A DNA stretch of 64,000 nucleotides from positions 5,846,501 through 5,910,500 of the forward strand of contig CM020506.1 in NCBI GenBank assembly GCA_009823395.1, given 5' to 3'. A program made the position numbers and the translations under genes. Shown one piece after another: positions 47,301 through 58,478 of the stretch. Position 1 is the first letter of the stretch; every line of letters starts with the position of its first letter. Under the pieces are notes generated by a model that worked only from the letters and a program-made list of their open reading frames with translations, was not told where the DNA came from and searched no databases. This DNA is from Thamnaconus septentrionalis. Taxonomy: Eukaryota; Chordata; Actinopteri; Tetraodontiformes; Monacanthidae.

Positions 47301-47580
47301 CTGTGTTGTGGTTCGCGTTAATCACATTGTGAATGCAAAGGGCTCCAGGTCCGCTTCGCCTTTTGCCAGTAGGTCTGAGTTCTCAAAAAATTACAGTAGT
47401 GTGAACAGAAAGAGGACTGAGACCCCCATTGGAGCTGAAGCGGACTGGAAAGAGAACCGAGACCTCTCAGGAAATAACTGACAATGTGAACGCAAAAAGA
47501 ACCGATTCCCATTTTCTCTTGGCTCCACTTTTTGGTTGCACTTTAATAGGACCGACTTTGGTTCTTTTAAAGAGGACAAC
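47301..47580. repeat. Probable interspersed repeat with GTGAACGCAAA motifs
   Basis: Diverged blocks such as CACATTGTGAATGCAAAGGG, AGTGTGAACAGAAAGAGG and CAATGTGAACGCAAAAAGAA recur within the segment together with GGTCCGCTTCGCC. The pattern resembles a fish DNA-element remnant, but the ends cannot be placed. Confidence 0.3.
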
Positions 47581-49936
47581 AAACTGTGTTTAAGCCATTT
47601 ATAGCAGAGAACGAATGCCTTTGTGTTGTCACTTGCCCTCTGTGAAAGCTCCACAAGCGCGGAAGAAAGTGAAATTTGTGAGCGCTTGCAAAATTCACTC
47701 TTTTTAACGGGATTATCATGGTTCAGTGTCATTAGAGTGTTGCCACAATGCTTCCACAGCGAGCGTTGGAAATAGGGTCACTCCAATCGGGTCATGTGTG
47801 TGTGTGTGAACTGGTGACTGGTCACTCCACAGTGGTCCTACCGCCCAATAAAAGCTGGGATGGACTGGGGAGACCCTCCCACCAGCCAGTGTAGAATCAG
47901 CTGGTTGTGTTGTCAAATTGCTCGGGTTCATCAGATTGCAGCTGATGGCTCACGTTGCACCGTTTACACTAACCAAAATGGCATTTGTTCAGGTAATTAC
48001 AGTGTCGTGTTCCCTCTTGTTTCTCCTTTGTCTTTAGTTCCAAACTCTTTATTGCTGTTTTACCCATAAAAATCAATCGCACTTCTGCCTCGATTGCTCT
48101 CACGGTTGACACGGCGGTCACTTAATAGCTGAGGACCGATAAAGCAACGGAAGAGAAATGCGGTTGATTGCATTAGCGGTTTGCTCTGTCTATACTGCAA
48201 GTGCAGAGAAGTGTAACACAACTCTCGCATTGGCCTGAATGGTGGAGTGAGGGCGGGTGTCGCCGGTTCCTGACAGCTTGGCCTGATCAACTTAGGAGAG
48301 TCGATGATATCGGCTTTACCTTCACTTGTCACCCTGAATTATCCTCAGGATAGCAACAAGGAAAAGTGTTGTGTTGATGTGTTGATTTGGGAATGTGTGT
48401 ACTTTGTGCAAGATATTGCAGACAGGACAACTTGTTGAACAAAAGACTCAGGGTTGGCCAATGAAGATAACGTGCCAAAAAGTTATTGTTTAGCTCGGAT
48501 GAATCTATAGGTAGATAGATATCACATATACATCATAAATGATAACGTCAGAGAAACATGTAAAACAGGAAGGACAAATGATTAAAAAAATTGATTTTTA
48601 TATTCCATCTTTAAAAGTGTTCAAAATTCTCTACAATTCAAAATCCAAAATAGTAAATTTTGTTGGAAAAAAAACCCAAAAAATATATTATGTATTGAAC
48701 AGGTCAAACAAGCAACATCATTTTTTTTGTCATTCTTGTCAACTTGTTCGAATTGTTTGGAGGAATGGATTTGAAATCACAAGCCTCGCAGGCCGAGCGT
48801 TCAGCCACTTTTGATTCTGCCACCGCACCACACACTCGTTTTGGCGTTTTTGATACAGACATGGAGTTAGTGTTTGCAGAGTGCCACTCCAGCAGATAGC
48901 CGCCCCCCTCGTCCGCCCACCCTCCCTCCCCGTCTCTCTGACCCTGCGTTGGCGTGTGCTGATGAGCCCAGAGTGGATACACTCACGAATGGCGTGCATG
49001 CGAGCGAGCGCTGCAGAAACTGTGGGAGCTCCATTTGTTGTGTAAATGCGAGCCGCTAATTGACTGCCGGGCACGCAGCCTCTCCTTCACCGGCTGAACC
49101 CTGGCCTCCGCCGTGTCCCGGGGATCCTGCCAGGGAAATGTTTGCCCCACTCGTGTGCCCCCCCACCCTCTCTTCTCCGTCTCCCTGGGTCGGATCAGGC
49201 CTGGCGCCGGGCCAGAGTGAGGATGGGTGCAGCCTTGCTCTCCTCTCTTCTTCTCTGTCTGGTGTCGAGCTCCCGTAATGAAAAGCGCACAGAGTTTACT
49301 CCCCGGTAGCATGCTGCGTTTCCTAACTGTCTTTTGTTACAGTTTTCTGATCTGGAAAAACACAAGGAGGAGGCCTCTCTTTGTTTTTTTTTTTTTTCTA
49401 ATACAGTGGTTTTGCTATCGACTTCTTTTCAGACACAATCACTCTGTCGTGGTCCCATCTGTTGCCGTAGATCCATGTCTAAATTGCAAATTAGCCACCT
49501 CCCACCATGCTTTAAAAAATAATTCAAAGAGTCAGCCGGTGCAAAGTGACGGTCCGGCGCAGTTTGCCATATTATCCCTGCTTATCAGTGCAGGTCTCGG
49601 TGGGAAGCCCACATAAGACACTGAGCCCAACTGTCAGCTGGCAGGAGGCCCAGATCTGGCCTACATGCAGAAACAGACTGTGTTTTATGTTTGGCTGCCT
49701 GTAGTAACAGCCCGTAGTCGCACACAATGACCTTTTGACCCCACCCCTGAGGCACGGCGCCTGTCTGCAGTGCACGTATTCAGACGGGCAGTGTTCACTT
49801 GGCGGTTGAGTGACGATTGATGCGTCGGTCGCACTCAGTCTTTGTGGAAACGACACGTCATGGAGGAAATATTGCAGGATGGAAGTTTGACGTATTTCTC
49901 CAAGGACGTTTCTGAATGACTGTTTTTCCACCCAGT

Positions 49937-49985
<49 letters not shown>
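49937..49985 (+). repeat. (ATC)n microsatellite
   Basis: About 16 pure ATC units. Confidence 0.95.
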
Positions 49986-50399
49986 GATTCAACAGGTGTA
50001 AAAAGGCCCAAGTTGTTGTTGTTTTATGCATTGAGATGTTTGTTGCAAGACAACAAAGTCAAAGAGTCGAAATCCAAAGTTCCCCAACGACCTCTGAGCC
50101 TCTGGTGATGTTCTGCAAGGCAAATTGAGTTAAAATGATGTCAATTCAAAACTGTCTAAAGTGCACGGGAAAAAATAAGGAAAACACAATGTTGTACACA
50201 GCCTCTATTGGTTGAAATTAGTGTAAAATAAAAAGCAGCCCCAACAGTAAATTAGGGCAGAAAATAAAGAATCTGGGAAAACACAATAAAGCAGATTTAT
50301 TGAGCTCAACTACTGGTATGGAACAAAACAACCGTTTAGTGCATTGTGGTCACTGTTATGAAGGAAATGCAATCAAAATTACAATGCATATTCAGGGAG

Positions 50400-50436
50400 A
50401 ACACACACACGCACACACGCACACACACACACACGC
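50400..50436 (+). repeat. (CA)n microsatellite, with CG interruptions
   Basis: CA units interrupted by CGCA. A GT array at 50605-50620 faces it 170 bases downstream. Confidence 0.9.
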
Positions 50437-51163
50437 AGATGACGATCCGACCTCGTGCGCTCAGGTTTTCCCAGGCCAGCTCATTGTTCTGCTGAGGTAA
50501 ACATCAGGGAGCACAGAGAGGAACAGGCAAACAATAAACCGACACACTCCTGAAACACTGTTTAGACTGTAAACAAAACAGTAAGTGCGGTTCGAGTTTA
50601 TATACGTGTGTGTGTGTGTGTTTGCGTGCGCACGTTAAGTCGAGCACCGATGCAAACAGCAGTCCTGGGAAACACCCGGAGGTTCCGTTTGCAACAACAG
50701 GCCCGTTTCATATTATAGCTCCTCCCACGGCTGGAGGCATCCAAACATCACTTCTCTGTTCTCCGGCGTCGGGTCCACAGTCGAGTCGTCCATCCAAAAA
50801 GGCATTGAGGGAGAAACACTCTGGGTGGTGGTGCGAGGCCGGTTGCTCTCTACTCTCCGCCTCCGTCGCGCCACTTCAAGCCCCGGAGCTCGGAGTGTCG
50901 TGAAGGACGGTAATTTTAGGCCTCCGCTGGCCAGCCAGCGAGACACAAAGAGACAAAAGCGAGGATTTAACATGGAGCTCCGCCACTCAGGCTCTCAGAC
51001 GACAACAATAGGATTAGCTCGCGTGCTAAATGACGGAGGGGCCGGGGCCAAGCTTCTTATTCTGTCACCAGGCTCCTTTTTTTAATGGAAGGTGATGTCG
51101 TCGCAAGGTGCCATCACACAATAATAAAAATAATAACCCCTCGTTTGGATCACACTAGACATA

Positions 51164-51517
51164 CACTACCAGTCGAAAGTTAGGACGCAGATTATGGATT
51201 TAATGTCTTCTTTCAGTTTCATGACTATTGACATTGCAGTTTCTCACTGAAGGCATCAAAACTACGTCTGAACACATGGACTTAAGTTGAAAACAATATA
51301 AATGTAAAATAACTCAGACACTTTTTATATTTAAATTCTTCAAAATAGCCACCTTTCATAAAAAGCATATTTAGAATATTTAAATTGTTTTTCTTTGCTC
51401 CATAATTACATACATCTTGCTCATATATTTGATGTCTTCATCTATCTGCACTGTAGAAAGTTGTAAAGATAAAAAAAAATGCATGAGAAGGTGTGCTTAA
51501 ACTTTTTACTGGTAGTG
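51164..51517 (+). mobile_element. Tc1-like non-autonomous element (MITE-type deletion derivative)
   Basis: The left end CACTACCAGTCGAAAGTTAG follows TA. The right end TTTTTACTGGTAGTG is the matching inverted repeat and is followed by CA (probably decayed TA). Subterminal blocks are also inverted: GAGAAGGTGTGC near the right end, and CATGACTATTGACATTGCAG, CTCACTGAAGGCATCAAAAC and TTCAAAATAGCCACCTTTCA on the left, all typical of a common fish Tc1/mariner family. At about 354 bases it has no room for a transposase and none is encoded. Target-site TA duplication is established behaviour of this superfamily; the exact family name would need a repeat-library search. Confidence 0.85.
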
Positions 51518-52377
51518 CATTTTTTTTTTAAAATTATGATATTGAATTAAAAAAATGTAAAGATATTCATGATGGTTAAGATGGTGTCATCTTATCTTGG
51601 GCTGTTTTTGTGGACAGTGCAGCGGACCCACTGGGCCGAAGATTTCCCAAAGTTGCCCAACAACAATCTGACTCATCAGCGGCTGCAGCAGGAGAGCAGG
51701 AATTTCTCGTATCCACAAGTGGAAACAATTACAGTGAGGTAGACGGAGACAGAGAGGGAAGAGCAGAGCGAAATGTGGAGAGAAGATGATTTGGGGCTTC
51801 GATGACTGGAGGACCATTAAAAATATAAAAAGCAAATGCATTTCCTGTTTTGACCCCCTGACCCCCCTTCACCTCCACCCCCCTTGCCACCCCATCCAGC
51901 GCTCCTGTAAAAGCTCATTGAATCACATCGACTTGCATGCGGAAGCACAAAACAGAAAAGTCAGATATGTTGGCTGGAAAGTGGAGCGACGGAATGAAAA
52001 GCGAAAAGAAAAAAAAATCTGGGGGAGGAGGAGTGGGAGGGAGGCCAGGAGGGAGTCTGTGAAAACTCAGCAAGACTTGAAGCAAATTGCCCTGGGCCGC
52101 TAGCTGCTGCAGCAGCGTTGCAGCCAGACGGCCAGAGTGGAGTCTGACTCAGCAAGACTTGAACCTGGGCCTGAGCCTATAGCTGCGGGGCCAGACGGAA
52201 CAAAACACACTGGCAGGCGGCGGCGGCGAGCGTCAGACCTGCAGCTCCTTCGCTGAACTGCAGCCGTTGAGCCAAACACTCTTAATTAGTAGCTGCTGCT
52301 GCTGCTGCCTGCCCTGCCCCGGCGCCACTGTGGTGAAGCCCCAGACCCAGTGTGTGTTTGTGTTCTGTCTGTCTATA

Positions 52378-52378
<1 letters not shown>

Positions 52379-52409
<31 letters not shown>

Positions 52410-52410
52410 T
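52379..52410 (+). repeat. (GT)n(GA)n compound microsatellite
   Basis: About 12 GT units followed by four GA units. Confidence 0.9.
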
Positions 52411-52985
52411 GATGGGTGTCTTCCTTTCTTCTCTTTTCTCTTTTTTTGTTGTTTACCCTGTGCTTCAGCTGCGTTGCCTGCAGGCTTCACAAGCGCCTAT
52501 AGTGCTGCAGTGTTAGCAGCGCGTGTGCGGTCGTTACAGGTGGGGCCGGAAGAACACATCTGAAGACCACATGTTTACTCAGCAGCAGCCAACGCGGCTC
52601 CCCTCTGAAGTCTGGAGCTTTCTGTGCACTGCGCTCAACACGCCGTCGCTGAGGAAAGCTTCAAAATGTGGTTCTGTTCTTTCGCTTTGTCGCTTTTTGC
52701 ATGAAAAGGCCGAAATGTTTGTATTTCCCTTTTCTTTCTGGATTTACGGGCAACGCAGGCTGTTGACTCGGAGGCTTCGAGAGGCTGCTGCTGAATCTTG
52801 GCCTCAGAGGCTTCCGTTGAATTTTTATGACCATCCAGAGAAGCGAGAGTGTGAATTGCATCCGCGTCTGCAGTGTGCACGCGTGCATGTGCATGTGCAT
52901 GTGTGTGTTTGTTACGACAGAAATGCCTCGTCGTGAATCATCGGCTTCAGGTTCCTGTCAGAGTCGGACCGTCCGCCCTACCTCT

Positions 52986-53014
52986 CCTTCCTTCCTTCCT
53001 TCCTTCCTTCCTTC
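52986..53014 (+). repeat. (CTTC)n microsatellite
   Basis: Seven tetranucleotide units ending in a G run. Confidence 0.95.
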
Positions 53015-54045
53015 GGGGGGCACGTCGCGTCTCGACGGAGGATTCTTCACAGCGTAGGCGCACAACAGATTGAGTTTAGCTGGTCGCGCACACGCACACA
53101 CACACATGCTGATATCTGCACAGGTTACAGCACAGAACAACCCAGTGACCCAGATTGCCACCGCTGATGCCCCTCCCCCACCAACCCCTTCACACAAAGA
53201 CAGTGTCTGGTCGCGGCGCCGCTAACGTGGCCAAGAATCATCTGCTGGCGATAAACCACTTGCGATTTGATAAAAAAATAAATTCTATCTATATATATCT
53301 CAGCGGGGGCGAGTTTGTAAAATGGCAGCGCAGCTGCTCGACGGCAAAAACGTGCATTTAGGGGCTTTCCAGGATTTCCGATACTCGGCACGATAACAGA
53401 TTAAAAGTTTATGTCTGTTTTTATATGTTTTTGTTCTATTTTATTGGTCGATGGTCGCAGTTGTCACGGTCGGCCTGCTTAATCTGCTCATCTCGTCGCT
53501 CCCTTATTTCCAACCCTCCGCACTCGGCGAATCAGCTTACCAAGAAGCTTCCGTGCTTCTCGTGGCTGCTGTTAAGCCCCATATGTAGCCGCGCAATATC
53601 CCCTCTTAATGGCAGATTGAGCCGTGTGGCCTACCCCCCCCCCAACCCCCACCCACCCACTCCCAAAAATCCTCCACTGTCTTCATTCTGCCATCTGAAT
53701 CCCTCAAGTAAGTCGGTGCCCTCTGATTTCCGGGATCGTGGAATGGTGGATGGGATCGGACAGTGAAGGCGGAGTCGGCCGTCGCTCATCAGGGACTAGA
53801 GATCTGTTTTTTGGGTCTTTTTTCCTTGGGAGAAGGAGGAGTGTTTACACCGGGGGATGAGGGGGGGGGTGCTCCCTGGAGGTCGCTGCTGCTCGGGACC
53901 ACCCGGACGTCACCTTGTGAACTCTGCTACCCCGCTCTCAGAATATGCAAACAAGTTCAAGTGGCCACTCGGCCGACTCGCCCAGTAAAGTCAAAGTAGA
54001 AAAGAGTCGCAAAAAAAAAAATGTTACTTAACCTTAAGAATTGGG

Positions 54046-54460
54046 AGTCGGTTTCTCATGCGCTTGCACAAGTGAAGTGTCGTGATGTCTCTCCAGTAAA
54101 TAAGCAAAGGCTGGAGAAGGCTGGAGAAAGCTGCGTTCGCAGCTACGCTGCACAGCCCTACTGTACCATGGAAACTTGCGATGACTATCAAAAGAAGCAG
54201 TTCCTTAGCAAACCACTGGGGGCAGTGGTGGGCGGTCCAACTGTGGACAGGTGGGAAATTTTGAAAAGATATTTTGTAAATCATGTTGTGAGGCGCCAAG
54301 AAATAATGTGTGCGGGTCATTTTCTTTCAAATGTTGGCTTCAAACTCGAAGGCTGCATGAATTAGCCTTCCGTTGAGGTCGAGCTTGTGCTTGTGCTTTT
54401 CATACAAGCATCTGCTACTAGCATGCGCTGGCTGAGGAGAGGTTTCTGCTTGTCGCTGAG
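54046..54460 (+). repeat. Unclassified interspersed repeat, copy A
   Basis: This segment matches 57429-57935. Shared blocks are AGTCGGTTTCT.ATGCGCTTGC, TCTCTCCAGTAA, CCATGGAAACTT, AAGCAGTTCCTTAGCAAACC, ACTGGGGGCAGTGGTGG, GTGGACAGGTGGGAAATTTT, AATAATGTGTGCGGGTCATT and CTCGAAGGCTGCATGAATTA. Copy A holds a frame from ATG 54168 to TAG at 54362-54364 (65 codons), which copy B interrupts. Differences fall at all codon positions and many change amino acids, so this does not look like a conserved protein. No terminal repeats were found by eye; the class is unknown. Confidence 0.7.
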
Positions 54461-55193
54461 CAGCTTCTGCTTGTCGTCAGGGGGTGTGCTGTTTTTGCAA
54501 ATTCTCTCAATATGTGATGCATCCGTTGGAAACGTGCAGATACTTGAAAAGACCTCTTACTGTCAAGAGCTTTGAGAAAAACAATATAAAAGTTAATGAA
54601 AAAGCAGAACAGAAATCCATTTAATAACGACACAAAAAAGTTGAATTGAAGGGGAAAGAAACAATGAATTTCACTGGGACATTAATGAGCGGCTCTCTGT
54701 GGCCTCTGCCAGGAGCCGTCTCTCAGACTTTTATTTAAATTCAGCTTGTTTTTCCTCCCGGCAAACTGTTTGGGTCTTCAGGTGAGGCCGCTCGGAACAA
54801 CACCGCGGGCCTCCAGGAGGAGTCGTCTGCGTTTCAAGGCAGACTTTCAATTGCGTTCGGGATGCTAATGCAGCCTTTTGGGGAGGGGGAGGATGGGGGA
54901 GTGGTTTGTGCAGAAGTGGCGAAGAGAGAGCTCGCGCCGGCGCTTTGTTTTGTCCCACTTATTCATTAGGACTTTAACGACGCTTCACACAAACGGCGCC
55001 GGGAGAGAGGCTTTCGCTCGGGAAAGGTCAGGGCGCGGAGCAGCGCGGCACGGCGGCTCCACAGGCGTGTTGCCCAGGCGTGTGTTGACTTCTCTCGGAA
55101 TGGAAAGAAAAAATCTTTCTTTTGGCTGATCGAGATGCAGACCTGCTGTTTGTGTGTTTGTGTGCGTGCTGCTGCTGCTGCTACCACTGCTGC

Positions 55194-55480
55194 TTAAAGG
55201 TCCAGTGTGTAAAATATTTCAGGAAGCCCGTCGGACTGCATGTTTGGTATTTTGGGCCCTGCCAGGTGGGCTTCCTTTAATCCACGGCTTCTTTAGAAAT
55301 ATGGCGGCACAACAAGATGGCAGCTAACTGGGAGCCTTAAGACCTTTGCTCTATGTATATTCTTATAGAAATAAGAACAGTTTAAGGGTCAGAAAACCAA
55401 ATTACTTTGATTGTGCTGTGAGTATTCACTTTAATTAGTGTATTTGGGCTTTTGTATGTTGAGCTTTTACCTATATAAGA
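55194..55480 (+). mobile_element. Short non-autonomous DNA transposon remnant (AAAGGTCCA-end family), copy 2
   Basis: It begins TTAAAGGTCCAGTGTGTAAAA and shares with copy 1 the blocks AGATGGCAGCTAACTGGGAG, ATAAGAACAG and AACCAAATTACTTTGATTGT. The right terminal repeat is not recognisable, so this copy is truncated or decayed near 55480. It lacks the CATCTAGTGG segment seen in copy 1. It follows directly on a short GCT run. Confidence 0.7.
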
Positions 55481-57180
55481 ATCAGAAATCAGGCCAACTT
55501 TTACACTTGAAGGCAGTTGTTGAAACTCAGACGAGCCCTCCAGGTCCAGACTGGGCTTTTCCTCCCCAGTGGGCCTTTAACCTGGACCTTTATAAGCACG
55601 CGTCCGTCCAGGGCTGTTGGCCGAGGTCGCGAGCTGAGAGCGAAGACTGCTGACAGCTTCCTGTTGTAGCCCCTCCCCCCTCTCCTCCCACCTCCTCCCA
55701 CCTCCTCCCCTCCTGTGAAATCATGAGTTCTAACAAGCCAGACAGATCACAGGAGCCCGGGTCCCGCGGCGGCCCCAGAGTGGGGTCAGCTGACCTGCGG
55801 AGGCAAGTGGATTGCAGTGCGGCGATGGAGGGCGGCTTAGCGCTGAATCCCATTATCAAATAATAGGTCAGGGCCCACTTGTACCAAAGACATATTAGGT
55901 TGTGGTTTAATTCAGAAGCTTTGTGGGCCTGACTTTCTCTCTTTTTTTCCCCCTGCTGTGTGAAGTGATTGGCCGGGTGAACAGAGGGATCCTGGTGTGA
56001 AGTCGGCGGAGTCGCGAGAACACGGCGATAACGCGCCCGTCGCTCAGCTCTCTCGGCCGGCGCCGTAATTCTATCAGCGATATTGATATTTTTTCCGCAG
56101 CGCTCGTTGCGGCGTTTAACACGCTGACATTGTTCCCAGCCGAGAGAGCCACTTAATCATAAAATCTGCCGCAACGTTGAGAGACGGCAATTTGAAAAAA
56201 AGCTAAAAGCCAAATGCACATTCTCCTCCAACGGGAACAATACCCAGAACGCCGTTCCTGTCACATCCAATGGCGTTTAGATCACTCGGAGTCTGAAAGA
56301 CCTCGTGCTCGCTTTTTGGCCCCTCCCACCTCCCGCAAACCATGTTGTTATATTTTTCTCTTTGACGATGGAACATGGCAGGTCGCTGTCGGTGTGATAC
56401 ATATTTTCAACACTACTGCTTCTGAGAAGGCAGGGCTGGTGGAACTCAGCGGAGACAAACTGTTGGTGTCTTTCTTTCTTTTCCTTCGTTTTGCTTTCGT
56501 CACGGTGGTCGTGAGCGAGTCTCATAGCGAGGCCGGGTGTGGAAAGTCCGACGACACTTGGCGGGAGGAGGATTTCATAACGCCGGGACGAGTCGCTGGT
56601 ATATTTTAGTCCCCGCCACCCCTCCCGCTCCCCCTGCCCCTCCCTCCCCTCATTCCTCTCACTCACCACTCTTCCTCCCTCGCTCCCGCCAGCCTCTCCT
56701 TATCTCTCTTCCCCTCCGCTCGTATTACTGTATTTTTCAACGTGCCCCTGTGTTTTTCTCTCGCTCCACCTCTGTTCTTATCCGCCCTCCGGCGCTCCTT
56801 CTCTCCCTCCCTCCCTCCCTCTCCCTCGCTCCCCCTCCCCTCACCCATCCCCGAAATCTCTGCAGCTGCATCCTGGACTCGGCCGCTCTGCTATAACGAC
56901 CTCCCCCGTTCCAACACTGTCTTTCCCCGCCGCTGCACACGTACGCGAGCGTCCGGTAAAGTAAACTCAGACGGACACAAAAGGGAGTCAGGCGCCCATG
57001 GAACACACACACACACGCATATGCACACACACGCCCTGTTTACACAAGTGCCGGCGTTATTAATCGTGCCGCCTGCTGCCAAGTTGAGAGACACTCGAGC
57101 TAATGTTTTGCCTCCTGTTGCTACTTAGCGCTGCCTCCCACTTCGTCCTGTGACTAACCCCGCCACGCTCGATCCTACCC
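55481..57180. other. Non-coding, C/T-rich
   Basis: CCTCCCACCT repeats at 55675-55712 and the polypyrimidine block. No gene signal. Confidence 0.55.
56600..56860. repeat. Polypyrimidine-rich block
   Basis: About 260 bases in which the plus strand is strongly biased to C and T, with CCCT/CTCC runs at 56808-56840 and a short AT-containing break near 56725. This composition favours triplex (H-DNA) or i-motif structure. It holds ORFs on both strands that only reflect composition. Confidence 0.7.
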
Positions 57181-57205
57181 GTCCTTCTGGTCCGTCCAGA
57201 AGGAC
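57181..57205. repeat. Perfect hairpin with 10-bp arms
   Basis: GTCCTTCTGG, five-base loop TCCGT, and exact complement CCAGAAGGAC. It lies between copies A and B of the unclassified repeat. Confidence 0.8.
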
Positions 57206-57428
57206 CAGCCCCTCCTAATGGGGAGCGCTCCAAAAAAACAGTCAGGCGCCTCTCCAGAGGCTCTGATCGTGGGCTAATTGTGTTAGACTGCAGGCCTTGG
57301 ATCTTACCAGGAGGGGGAAAATGTTGTTAGAAGGGTCGACAGACTGAGGCTCGCAGTTAGTTTACCATCAGTTGATGGGAAACAAAGATCGATTTGGGCT
57401 TTCTGAAAAACACGAAGCAAAACAAAGC

Positions 57429-57935
57429 AGTCGGTTTCTAATGCGCTTGCAGTGGAAGTGGCTGTTGCTTTAACTGGAGCTTGACTCTATAATAGTTGTT
57501 GTAAATTTAACGGCACGAGTAAAACTCATTTTGTTTCAAGTGTAAATTAACGTAGTTAAATCATGACTGGATATATAAAATTGGTGAACAGCCTACAATA
57601 GCAGCGGCCATTTGAACTCGCACACAGAACGACTGGCCACATCTCTCCAGTAATCCAGCACCATGGAAACTTACAATGACTTTCAAAAAAAGCAGTTCCT
57701 TAGCAAACCACTGGGGGCAGTGGTGGACAGTCCAAGTGTGGACAGGTGGGAAATTTTGAAAAAACTCTTTTGCATATAACTTACATTAACAAGAAATAAT
57801 GTGTGCGGGTCATTTTCTTTCAAAAGTTGGCTTCGCACTCGAAGGCTGCATGAATTACCTTCCGTCGAGGTCGAGCTTGTGCTTTTCATACGAGCGTCTC
57901 GCGTCTAGCCGAGAGGAAAAGTTTCTCCTTGTCGC
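57429..57935 (+). repeat. Unclassified interspersed repeat, copy B
   Basis: Second copy of the repeat at 54046, 3.4 kb downstream and in the same orientation. It carries about 130 extra or diverged bases between the AGTCGGTTTCTAATGCGCTT head and the core starting at 57660. The frame seen in copy A is cut by TAA at 57778-57780, after which homology resumes at AAGAAATAATGTGTGCGGGT. Two separate insertions or an old segmental duplication are both possible. Confidence 0.7.
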
Positions 57936-58435
57936 CAAACGTGCACAGACTGCTCCTCTCCACTTATCGCGCTCCATTCCTCCTCATTCCGCCCGGCTGC
58001 TTATCTGAGGAAAAAATCTCCGTCTCTCTTCGTCTCACCTGCGCCGTCTTCTCACCCACCCCAACCCCCCTTCACCCCATGGATGCACACTTCTTGGCAG
58101 CACTTTTGCTTTTGTCTCTGCGCCTTTTGCTGCAACCTCTGTTTCTTTTTTTTTGTTTTTTTTGGTGGATTGTGACAGAAAATCGACATCCATCCAGCCC
58201 CTTTTTTGTCAGCAAAGCGGTGTCTCTTACGTATGCCACCAACCGTGTGCAATTGAGCTTTTTAGACACACACACACACAGACATTTGCGCAGCGGCCTC
58301 TGTCTCCGTCTCTTCAGTGGGGCAGTGATGCGTGCAGTGCTGTGTGCTCAAACAGGAAGGCAGTATGTGCTGACGGTTTGGGACGAGCCAGGAAGTCGCC
58401 TGAGCTCATTCTCTTCCCTGTGACGTGAATAGGCG

Positions 58436-58478
<43 letters not shown>

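Larger units (their letters stand above)
44547..51163. other. Non-coding, probable intron
   Basis: Contains the GTGAACGCAAA repeat segment, the ATC array and CA/GT arrays. 46080-46480 is distinctly AT-rich. No gene signal. Confidence 0.5.
51518..54045. other. Non-coding, simple repeats
   Basis: A short GTGCAT tandem (52883-52901), GCT and TTCC runs and a C-rich run (53637-53668). Nothing else recognised. Confidence 0.55.

Noticed and set aside
54168..54364. Small protein gene in repeat copy A
   Set aside because: The second copy interrupts the frame, and differences between copies are spread over all codon positions.
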